39,402 nt of DNA from Candidatus Omnitrophota bacterium. GTDB lineage: Bacteria; Omnitrophota; Gorgyraeia; Zapsychrales; Zapsychraceae. A model generated the notes under the pieces. That model was given only the letters and a program-made list of their open reading frames with translations, was not told the DNA's origin and ran no database searches. Position numbers and translations under genes: made by a program. Of this stretch, positions 1 to 12,200 are shown in pieces (within the stretch, counting starts at the first letter, position 1; each line of letters starts with the position of its first letter). Where the stretch lies: positions 1-39,402 of the forward strand of contig JADFXQ010000012.1 of NCBI GenBank assembly GCA_015233495.1, in the 5' to 3' direction.

Positions 1-285
1 GATCACGTCGCCCCATTCTTCCCTCGTCAAACCATCCAGCGCCGGCAAATTGTCAAACCTGATCCCGCCTTTCGCGGCGCCGCGGCTGTCATTGTGCACA
101 ATCCGCATCCCGAACAACATCCGGCGATGACCGTTAATGACCACCGGAATTTCCACCCGCACTTCCTTAAAATAATCCGGATTCGTCAACTGCTCGACGA
201 TCGCCGCATCTAAATGAATAATTTGAGCCGCCGCGCGGATCTGCTTAACCACATTCTCAAACAAACCCGAAGCGGGCGAAGAACA
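1..285 (-). other. Domain: Glu/Leu/Phe/Val dehydrogenase N-terminal (dimerisation) domain, continuing past the left edge
   Basis: LTNPDYFKEVRVEIPVVINGHRRMLFGMRIVHNDSRGAAKGGIRF; hallmark HN.xRGxAKGGIRF. Confidence 0.88.
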
Positions 286-3200
286 CGGCGAGGCGCAAAT
301 GGCTGTCCCCGCCGGGCTGCTCCCCCCGGATTTGGGACCGGCAGTTGGTTGCCAAATCTTTTGATTCGCCCAATCAACCAAACGCTTGCGGTATGACAAA
401 TCTTTCTGCAATTCGGATAATGAAAAATAGATCCCCTGATCCGGGCAGGCGAGGGCATTGACCGCGAGCTGAGTCATCGGATGCCAGGGGTTGGGCAGCG
501 TGTCGTAACAGACTCGATCACGGTATTCCGGTTCAAATCCGGCAGGATCGTAATCATGAAGATAATTCCAACGGGATAGAAGCGCGTAATCCAACGCGGT
601 AGGTTGCTGGGTCGAACCGGGATGCGGTTCCAAATGGGCTGAAATATAATCATCAATCGATATAAATCCTTCTGCCTCAGCCACGGGACGAATGATTTGT
701 TCGCGATAATACGTCAACCGATCGCCGCGGATCGGCGCGGCAATGGCCGCGGTCGTCACATAACTCGCGATCAATTCTTCCCGCCAATTGATCGCCGCTA
801 ACTCCACGGCCAATCTCTCCAATTCCTCGTGATTCGGACCCGTCGTAATCAATCTCGGATCCCAATATCCCCGGTCGACCGCCATGAGCCTCGCCTGATC
901 TTCCGTCATCGTCGGATTGTCCGCCATCATTTGATCCAAATCCCGCGGGAAAACATGCGGCGCGATGGCCGTTCGCAAGGCACCGCAATTGGCAAAATAT
1001 TTTTTAATTTGCAAATGACGAACACGATGCACGCTTTCATGAAGATAGATAAACTTTCTAATTTTAAACTCCGGCCTCTTTATGACATCACTGATCTCCA
1101 TTGTTTTTAAATCATCGGAAACCGCGAATAATCGATTCGGATTTTTCGTCACGATGATCTTCGCGGCCTTCACGTCCTTTTCAAAAAGGACAACACCTTC
1201 GCTGATCTCTATTTTGGAAATCCCTAAAGACGCGGGAATGACTAAATCGTGGATGTCTTGACGGAAATGATCGTTGTTTTTTATTTCGGCGAGAATCCAT
1301 TGACGGGCTTCGTCCGGAGACTTGAACGTTGCCGCAACCGGCGGCGCTTTGTTCCTGTATCCCGGGCCATGCGTCCCCAACATCCCCCCGATATACGGCA
1401 AGACTAACCTGGCGACCAACACGATAACAATCGCGAGCCACATTTTATTTTCCGAAAACCACGCCGGCGAAGACGAAAAAACCTTGGCAGCCCCCGGGGC
1501 TGCTAAAGGTTGTCCTGCGGATAACAACGCTTCACTTAATATTCTAAAACTCTCAACTGCGATCGTGAGTTCAGCGTATGATGCTTCCATGCATCGCACC
1601 CTTTCCTCATACATGGCATAAATTCCCGGGAGATTATTGTATGCTCCGTAAGCCAGCGGAATAACTGCTCCGAAGTCAAAAAGATCAACTAAGCCTGCCG
1701 CTGTTCTTTGCTCCATGACCAATCTCGCTTGATGCGCCTTGCCGCATTTGCCTTCAAACGATTGTTGAAAACGATTTATTCTCTCAATCAATATCGAATA
1801 TGAACCCAGCATGTCTTGTCGCTTTTCCCATAAAAACGTCAACTGCGTTGTCCGTATTTCTTGTATATCCCTCGCGACCTCAGCGGCGCTCTTTGACAAA
1901 GCAGTGATTTTGTTTTCCAAATCCTCGACGCGTTTTATCAAAGCCAGCAATCGAACCGACAAATCCTGTAACGAAGTCTTGATGCTTTCCGGTCGGCGCT
2001 GATCTTGATCCCCTGCCTTCGACTCATTTTTTATCTCGGGACTTGGGGTCTGTTTCGATTCCGGCCCCCAAATGACGCGCGCAATAAATTCCAAGACGCC
2101 TTGAATCATTTCCGCCGCCGGTGACGAAGTTGTCGCGGCATCCGATTCTTTCAAGACGACGTTTGTTCCGAAGCCGATATAACTTTCTTCTGGAAAAGAC
2201 AACAACGGGTGAAGATTTTCGTCTCGGTTGGTTCTGCGCGCCATAACCATATAGAGCTCGATATCTTTTCCGGAAAGAAGAACTTCTCCTTGAGGATCAA
2301 AATCGACGATTTCGTCAAGACCGGTAATCCGGAGGCCGACAGAAACCGGCATATAAAATAAATCGCCAAAATTAGATCCCGGCCGCTTCTTCAAAAACAA
2401 CTCTCCCTGCTGCCGCGCGGTCACTAATATTTCCGCGGCTGCGGTCGATAATTTTTCCGACAACAAATGATAAAAATAACTTTTGCGCAGCAGCTTTACG
2501 ACAGGATCGTCCGGCGCGGCGTCACCGGCTTCCTCCGGCGTCTTCGTCTCATAGGCCGTAAGAACTTGAAAAGCAATTTTCGCTTGTTGATGGCGAAGTA
2601 CCTCAATCTTTCGCGCCGCGCCCATTTTACGGAATTGCGAACCCATAAATACAATCGTTGATTCAAGGCCATTGATCACCTCATCCCAACGCAATATGAC
2701 AATAACTAACCCGGCGATCCAGAACAGCGCTGGGATTGTGACAAATAACGCCAAACACATGAAAAGTGTGACGCCTCCCAACAATATGATCCCGACAGCA
2801 CCGGCGGCCATGATCACGATCCGCCACAGAATCGATGATCCGCGATTTTGCTGTTTCCTAAAAAGATCGCCGAAATAATGGGTCAAACGCCCCAACCCGC
2901 CGCGCGGCTTCCATTGTTGGTAACCGTCATCATCGACGGGCGAAGAAGATAAAAGCAATGCCGCGTCGATTCCCGAAACACCGGTCTTTACCGGACTTCC
3001 CGCCACCGGTATATTCGGGATATGCCGATTTCCCGCCGACCCATCCCGGTTGACCCGAGACGTTTGTGGCAATTCTGCTGGCGGAATCACGACGCATTGC
3101 GCGCGATCTGATTTGTTTTGGCCGACACGCGTGCGTCCTATTTGACTCGGCTGATATTCAGACAGGCGCATCAATTCCCGCCAGTCTTTCAAATCTTGAA

Positions 3201-6200
3201 TGCGCTTTTTCACCACTAAATTGACTAATGTCTTATGCCCGAACGCGAGCCAATCCTCTTGACGGGTTGAACGCACTTTGGGCATATGCCGTCGCACATA
3301 TCGCACTGCCTCTTTTGGGGTGAAATGATCCGAAGCGATCCCGACTAATTTCACCCAATCCGCGATACCGGGAATATTGTGACGGCTCACGTGTTTCACA
3401 AATGCTTCCTGACCCGCCGCGAGCCAAGCATACTGACGGATCGATCCGATCAGAATAAAATTGACGTTAAAATAAATAATCGCGTCGCCACGGGTCATCG
3501 TGCGTAAACGGACGGCCGCCAGACTCGGCCAACCGTGAAAACCTTTGACGTGGATGGCAGACACAATATCCAAAAAATCGGCTTGCTTGCGTTTGCGCCA
3601 ATCCGTTTCTCTCAGCGAGATAATCTTGGGATAATATTGATCCAAATACGCGTTCACCCCGGCGATAGCAAAGCCATTCCAAGCGCCTGAACCCGGGATG
3701 AATTGCCGTTCTACAAGTTTGACAAAAACCTCGTGTCCTTTCGCGGCCCACAGCGCTCTTCGGTGCGAACCAACCGCAAGCAAATGTTTTTGAAAATAAG
3801 CAAGCATATCGTCTCGATTCAGAGCCCGCAAAGCGGCTGTCGAAAAATCATGCCAACTCGACCACCCGTTCTTTTTATCGGAAACCCAATCCACCAAATC
3901 CCCGTGTCCCGCCGACCGCCAAGCTGCCGCGTCAATGGCCATGACATCGGCGAAATGCGTTCGAAACTCGTCGACCGCGGAGAGAATATTAAAACAAACC
4001 GCCGCCTCTGCCGGTTGCCGTGACGCGGCAGAACGAACCGCTTCTTCCGCCCTGGCATAGCCGCAGGCGTCAGACGCCAGATCCGCGTAATGACGCAGGC
4101 CGTCCTCTAAAAGTTGCCTGACTCGTTCTCTCTCCAACGGCTCATTGACTGACTTGTCTTTGCGGGGCAATGCGGCGCCGACTGTTTCCAATATTTTTCC
4201 TTCCAAGACCACTGCCACAATCACCTGCGCCACTCGATCTTCCGCGCGGTTTGGCAAAACAAATTCCCAAAACGCCACTAACCATTTCCCATCATGCGCA
4301 TATTCCAGTTCGCGCATATTACGATGTTCTTGCGCCGCGATGAGCCGGCTATAAAGGAACATCCGGGCGAGATCATTCGCCCTCACAGCGCCGGGAATCC
4401 AATCGTTGATGGTCATCGTATCCCGGATATACTCTTGAATCACTCGCGAAGCGTCCAGCATCGCGATCAAAGCCTGGGTATCCGCAAGTTCCCCCCAGAC
4501 CTTGGCCCATTGCTTAGTCTGATTCCAAAGCCGAATCCCCTCCCTAAAACAGGTTTGAATTTTGAGGGTATTGGGCTGAACCCCGGGTTCAACCGCGAAT
4601 TGATGCGAATAACGCATCAACCACAACCACACAATCCTTACCGCATCCTCGACGGAAACATCGTCTCCCAAGGCTGACGCAAGCGGTTGGCGCAGTTTTA
4701 ATAATTTGGCAATCCAATCTTCTGTCAGCATAAATGCCGCATCGCCCAAGGAGCCGTTTAATTCCCGCAGCGTTTTTTCCACGGCCAACCGCGCCTGATC
4801 CATGGCAGTTTGCCTGTCTTTCGCCTTTTGCATTTGGCCAGGCAGAAACTCGATGATCGCATTCGCGATCAAACGCAATCGTGTAGATAGCGGATTCCTT
4901 TCCGGAAAATCGAAATCGGCTAACAGCAGCCGCAGCCTTTGATCAAATTTCGCCTCAATCTCCGGAGTCATGGCCTCACCCAGCGCCTGAATAATATCAA
5001 CAACATACCGACGCACCAGAGCATCGCCGCGGATCATTTGATACAGCGCTTCCTTTGTTTCCGCGTCCGTCTCCGCCTGAAACTCTCTCACCAAGGCATT
5101 GATCCGCGTCCAATCCCTCCATTCCAACCGCTCCCGCGCAACCGACCCCGCCGGCGAGCTCTGAGCCAAAGCGCCCTGCCCCAAGCGAAGCGGCGATGAA
5201 GTTCCGGACCCCCTCTGTTCGACTGATGATGAATTCAGCAATATGGAAGCAACTTTGAACTCATCGATACGCTGCGGAAGGCTGGGCCAGCCAGGCTCGG
5301 CCCCGAACGCGCCGAATTGTGAAGCGACCACGGCCAAAGACGCGTTGACAGCAGGAAGGGCCGCGGGGATGGAGCGCGAAGTTTCCCGTACCGCGAGAAA
5401 TACCCGGCCGCGCCGAATATGATTTAGAGCTTCGTCCGACGCCCGGGCCCCTGAGGACGCGCGCCGAAATCCGTTTTCCTCAGTCGTCATTCCCTGCGCC
5501 CGGGCAATCGTAGGGAGCACCCGCATCTTATAATAATCCGTTAATGACAAGCCGATTTGCTCGGCCCGTATCGCCCGCCCGGCAATTTGCGCGTAATACG
5601 CAGGCGTTTCCTGTTGCCAGCGCAGCTGAAAAGCCCGTTTCATCAGCCGTATAAACGAACCAGGCTTGACAAGGTTATTGCGCGGCGCCGTGTCGCCCGC
5701 GTGCGGCTTAACAAGTTCGACCAGCCGAGAAAATTCCTCCATGGTCCGCAAATATTGCTGGCGCAGGACGATCTGAGAAGGAGTCAAATGCACGGCCTCA
5801 TGAAGTAAATTTAAATCAAAATGCTCGACCACATCATCAAGATAACCTGAGTCATAAACAAAAGTGTTTTGTTCCGGGATGACGCCAACCAATCGTCGTT
5901 CATTGTCACTTTTGATGACTTTACCTTCCCGGGCAATAAGATATAATTGCCGCACTCCCTGCGTAAGTTCGTCTTTCGAGATGCCTATGGCCGAAAGAGG
6001 CAGACTATTGATTTCGTCCTGATAATGATGGTGGGCCTCGATCGCCTTCAGAATAAGTCCGCGTGCCGCTTGCAGGGCAGCGGCCGGCCGCTGTTTCCTC
6101 TTCCCCGAAGGTTTATGCCGCGGCTGGTGTTGCTTTCCCGTACGCCCCTGTTTCTCGTCACCATGCGCCGGCGAGGCGGATATTTTTCTTTCAAAAGCCA

Positions 6201-9200
6201 AAACCGGCGGACCGGACGCGTCGACATAACCAAAATTTCCTAAGGACAATTTTGCCAATTCCGCGGAAGACGGCACGCGCACAAACCGGTCATTTTCCTG
6301 ACCGATCACCGGGTAGCTGTATCGCGTCCGCACGTCGGTAATATATAACGCCTTTGACGCGAGGCGGGCCTTTACCCCCAACGGAATAATCTGCTCATTA
6401 AAACCATCGCGGGCTTTTTCAAATATCACGTCGATATCTCCGCAATCAAGGGGCGAGAATCTTGCCAATAATAATTCCGGATATTCACGATGGACTGTGC
6501 CTCCGACCCAGATTACTTTCCGCGAACGAGCCGATTCTCCCGGATAAGCCCAAAAAAATTCTTGTTGATAAATATCCGCGCCAATCTGTCGCGGCGCGCA
6601 TTTCCCAATCCCGAGAGATTCCATTTCCCACGATAAAACCGGCAGCATTCCGATCAACGCCCAAATTTGATTGATCCTTCCGGTGGTTATATACCCCGAA
6701 TATTTTTTCTCCGCAAAATATTTATTCCGCCAAGTTTCAATCAGCTCGGAAACCGATAACATCGGCAAATGTCTAATATCCGAATGCGTGGACCACCATT
6801 TTTCAATAATCGCCTGTTCGACCAACGGCTGATGGAGCAGTAAATCTTCATAATGTTCATCAACCATGAGGATCACATCCGGATTCGCGGCTAATAAAAC
6901 ACTGCTCAGATCGCCGCCCGCGGAAAGATATAAAACGGTACGTGTGACTTGGTCGTCAAACCGCGGTTCTACCCATTCACAGCGCATCAACTTCAAACAG
7001 TCATAAGTCCCCTGTCCCATAAATGCCGGCACATCGACCGCGCTGGACGATAAAAAAACACCGATGTTATCTGTAACAATATTTTTCATTTCTATCCGCA
7101 GCAACCCCGGCAATGACCTTAAATGCAACGGGGATGACATTGGCCGTTCCGTATCCGATAATTCTCGCTTTAATTCTTGTAATTCCTGCTCGATGCTTGA
7201 TGGATCCCGCTCCTGTAACATCGCGTCGAGCGCCTGTGCTTCTGCCGCGATCGATCTCTGCTGAATTTGGATGTTTAATAGACGTCGTAATAACGCCTCG
7301 AGCTCCTGGCTCAAATCCGCTGCCGTTTCATATATCGTTAGCCCCTGATTCAATCTCGGGCGTTGGTCAACGTCATCGACAATACTCCGCGTTCTCCTTA
7401 TTTTTATGTCTTTTTGGCGCTGCGCCAAATAAAATAAAACAGCTGGTTTCAATGCTTCATAAATATTTTTCAAGCCAATTCTTAAAGGCTTAAAACCCTC
7501 AATGATATTTTCTATTTCACCTGCCTCCGGAGCTTCCGCTGTCAAACAACCATTCATTAAATGATCCAGTGACTGCATTAGTCCAATTAAACTTTTACGA
7601 GCTGATTCAACTTCCACCTCCAATACCGAAGCTCGCCTCGATTGAATAATCTCCCGCAACCTCCGGTTAGCCGGCTCTTTCCATAATCGTTCTAACCGGG
7701 CCTGATAATTCTCTACTTTCCTTTTTTGTTGGATGATCTCCTGTAGACGCGCTTCCAATTCCCTTATCTTCCTACGTAAAACGCGAATATTTTCATTTCT
7801 AACGCGTAAGGCTTCTTCATCCAACGGCTTCGACTTGACAATAAGCCTGCGGCGTTCAGACGCGTCCTGAAGCGTTGACAGAATATCTAAAGATCCAGGA
7901 ATTTGGGCTTTAACAAATTGTTCTAACTTAGTTATTAAACTTGATAACCGATCTAAATTACTGCTGTCCGACCATAACAGAATATAATCCAAAACTTCAC
8001 GGCCAAAATTGGCTTCCGGGAGCCATCTTGTCATAATTTCTATCATCTCAAGCAGAGACCTTACCTCCTGCCCAGATCGATCCACATCCTGCCGAGCCAA
8101 TTCCGCAAGTCGCCTGCGTGCCGCACTCCAATCATAAAAAAGGCGCTTAATATTTAAGGGAACGTCGACTCCCGGATCAAGGTCTAACAGCAATGCCGCT
8201 GCCCTGGACTCAATTTCTATTCCCTTAACTTCCCCTTCCTCGACAGCTAAATTTACCGCGGCCTGCATTTCGTTGAGCGCTCTTATCGGCCCTCTTTGAA
8301 CATCTCCCAGATGCGTCTCATCAACCCATGCCGTTATGCGCTCTGAAAATTTCTCAATCCCATCCATATCCGCGATTTCAGCAAAGAACGCGCGCAAACC
8401 GCCAAAATATCCCATAATGATTTTAGCTGGGCCCTCTTCCATTATTTCTGCCGGCCGGGCCCTGACGAGCGCCTCCACCAAAAGATCATACTCCTCGCCG
8501 AAAACTCTCGATTCCGTTTCCCGAATTTTTTGTCTGTAATACTCCATCGGGTTACTGGGCAATTTCGCCCGATTTTCACAACAGCCTAAAACAACCGTAA
8601 ATCGTCCGTCACTTTGTGCCGAAGTTATAACCAAATATAATCGGTCCTGTCTCCGAAAGGGTTTCAGCTCATAAAGTCCTGCAAAATCCTTTCCGGCGCT
8701 TAGTGATTTGATACCGGGTGGCAACGGCTCATTGTTCCGTTCCGCCTGATCTAACTTAACTAGCTCAATAACCAGTTCCCGCCAGTCGTCATCGGACCAC
8801 AAACGCGGTTGCCTGACCAAATCTGCAAATACGCGGCTGAACGCTATATGAAAACAAAACATTGGCAACTCGGCTATGGGGCTGGATGAAGGGAGGCGGG
8901 AATCCAAAATTTGATGGATGTTTTGGACGACCGATCGAAAATCCTGCTGGCGCCGCTGCGGAACCGCGACAGTGATTTTGATCAAACCGCATTCTAAAAC
9001 CGTCCGGCACTGCTCAAGCGGGGTGGTTAACGCTTCTTCGGATTGCAAAGTCTCGATCCAGTCGTCTTGCGCAATCCCTTCCCGGACAGTTCCCGGCCGC
9101 GCGTCTGCCGCGGGTCGTTCAAAATGGACCGCGGATTGCGAGATAAAAAACCGAAACTTCCAATCTGCTGGCGCGGCGTATTGGATTCTCCAAAATTTTC

Positions 9201-12200
9201 CGCGGTAATACGCCCGCTTCGCCGGTTGCGCCGGGCCAACATATAACCGTTGGTCCTTAATGAAAGCCACAATGTCATCGTCGCTGATAAAAGCATACCG
9301 TAGGTTTTTCAGCGCGATCAGCTTAGCGGCCGTTGACGATTTTCCGGCGCAAGAACGACCGACGATTATAACTGCCCGGTCGGTTTGCCGGTCCCAGATC
9401 AGATTCCCGTGAATATAAAACATATTATGCTGCTGCATCACCTGCAAAGCCCGGAAACAGGACTGATATTGTGTCTCTTCCGCGGCAGTACGAATTTCTT
9501 TTTGCCCAATCACCCGGGCATAGGCGCGCAAATAGGTCGGTTCAAGAGTAGGGACATCGCTGGACCGTAAACATTCAAAAATCTTTTCCGCAGGGTAAAT
9601 TTCCGCGGCTTCCTTCCCCGGACTGGAACAAAGGTCCGTTTCCAAAAATAAAGGAAGCAAGCTCTGCGCCCGGGGATCCACGCCGCCGGTCCGATTTAAA
9701 CCGTAACTGGCAAACAAAGCGCTTCTCCCAACACAACCATGATCATTGCCTTCGCACACCGGCGGACATTGCCCGATCATATTTTCATGCAGAGCGGCAA
9801 TCGCCGGCGCGAAAGCAGTTTGGATCGGCGAAGCAGACATGGAAGATCTGCCGGAATCCGCCCGGAAACGCGCCTCGGCCGGCGAAGCGGCTTGCAAATC
9901 ATCCGCGATCATCGTCCCCAATTTGCGGTTCAAATCAAACCGCGGATTGGCATAAATTCCCCGCCCAAAATCACCCAAAGCTTGTCTCATCCGCGGCTCA
10001 AAAAATAACCGCAGCATCAAAGACGTGGCAGGATCCGGCAAACTGCTAAAACTATACGCTGTCATTTCTGCCAAGAGGGTGTGTAAAATATATTGTTGGG
10101 TTACGTCCCCGACATCAGCCGCCCTTTCTTCCATATCGCTTAACACCCGATTCAGCCACAAATGACACAAATAAAGAAACGGTACGCCCAACTGCAAAGC
10201 CGCGCATAAGGACATCGCACCCGTGACACCAGCTGGCAGCTCTCCTTGCGCCAGGCCTAAGAAAAGCGCGTACCTTCGACGATCAACAAACGGGGCCGGA
10301 ATCACAAACACGCTTCCCTCCGGCCGGTCAAAATCCGCGTCGCGCAACACGCAAGAATCATCATCCTGTCCGTACGCGTTGGCAAACACAAACACATCCC
10401 TACCGGCGAAATATTCTCGCCCTCCCGGCAAGGACCGGGCCTGTTCCAGCAAACGAAAATAGTTGCGCGAGTCGCGGTGATACACATGTCCCCATAAACC
10501 ATTGACGATGCGCTGCCGCGCTCCCTCGCTCAATGACGCGAGTAACGGCAATTCCGCGCACAAGTTGGTTTTCACGATTTGTCGTCCTTCCGCATCAGCA
10601 GTTTGCTGCCGCGCGGTTTCCAAAGCGTTGTCCCAAGGCGCGCCCATCGCCCCGTTATGCAAACCCGATATCACTGTTGTCTTTCGCGAATTCGGCCATC
10701 GCAGACAGTCTCCTCTATAAAGTCCAAAATCCTCAATTTCGTAATATTGTTGAGGCCGAATGCGCTGAGGCTTACCATTAAATGAAACGCATACATCACA
10801 GTCAAGTCGGCTAAAATTTTCCCAATCGAGCGCCGAAAGATTTTCCTCGCCTATTAAACCATTGAATATTTTCAAGCCCGCATGGTTGGTGACAAACCGG
10901 ATATCCGCCTGGGAAAACTGTTGCCGCAGACCGTTAAACAAACTTAAGCCAAAGCCGATGTCCCCGCAACCGCCATGCGGATCCGCGTGCACATAAATCA
11001 GCGGCGATGTTTCCCGATTTTTCACTGGCGAAGCGGCGGTGGCTTCGACGAAATAAAAGGAATGCGGATCGACCTCCAAATAAAATATATGTTGGTCCGC
11101 GGGCAGGGTCCTGACCGGATGGACCCACCACAGACCGCTATGCACATCCAAGGTCCAAACGCGCACCGCGTGCGGTCCGTCCGTGCGCAACCCGATATGC
11201 GCCCAGCGGGTGTTTTGAGTGATGTTGACCACGCCAAAAATCGTCCGGGAACTGTCCGGGAGAAACCGGGCAACTCCTAACAGACCCGGATCGCTCATAC
11301 CCCAATATTCATATTCGCCGTCCACCATCTCCTCATAAATCAATCTCAGACCAAACAGGCGGGCTCCGGTTTGTCTTTCCAAATGATCCGCGTCGCGCCA
11401 AAGCGGCGCCGGTTCTGATTCCTGCTCGGCATTGCGATATCGATGATACGCATTCCAAACCCCTCCGTTTAAAATCAACACATGACAAGGTGTCATCAGC
11501 CACAACGCGTCCAGCAACCATCGATGTTGGTGATCGATTTTCGCCGCATCCCAATAATAATAAACACTGTCATGCTCGAGCAAAGGCACAACCAGATTTT
11601 CTCTCCAATGCTTATCGATCCATTGCAAATGTTGAGACAAATACCAAACCAAATCCAGATTGGGATAATCAGCAATTAAAGATTTCGCGGCTTCGATCAC
11701 CGGCTTTTGTTCATAAATCCCATTACTCCAATTCGGTCCCATTAACTTGATTTGCAAATTCGGATCAAAACCCAAGGCCTCAATCACAAAAAACACATTG
11801 GGGTCCAATTCCTTCATGGCTTGAATAAAATCGTTGCAAATATCGCGATTCATCGTTAAACCCCAATTGATCAACACTCTTTCCGGCAACGGCGCTAAGG
11901 CCGCGTCAATACGAAAACCGCCTATGCCTCTTTGGATCCATACCCGGCCGACGTTAATGAAGTATTCAACCAGCTCCGGATGCGTCAAATCCGGCTGGGC
12001 CACATCCGACCAGCGCCAATTCGACGAACCCCACGGAACATTGTCCGTCGCGGAAACTAAAAACAGCGCATCCTCCGGAGAAACGAGCAAGGCATCGAGC
12101 TGAGGATCATTAATCGCCTTGCCAAAATAAACGTCCGCTTTGCGAAACGGAATCATCCGTCCATTAACTTCCAGTTCGCCTTGCTCCGGCATACCGCATT

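Noticed and set aside
3090-3921. CRISPR array or DNA satellite
   Set aside because: The repeat is at protein level (57/50/58/58 codons) with diverged DNA; there are no identical repeats with unique spacers.
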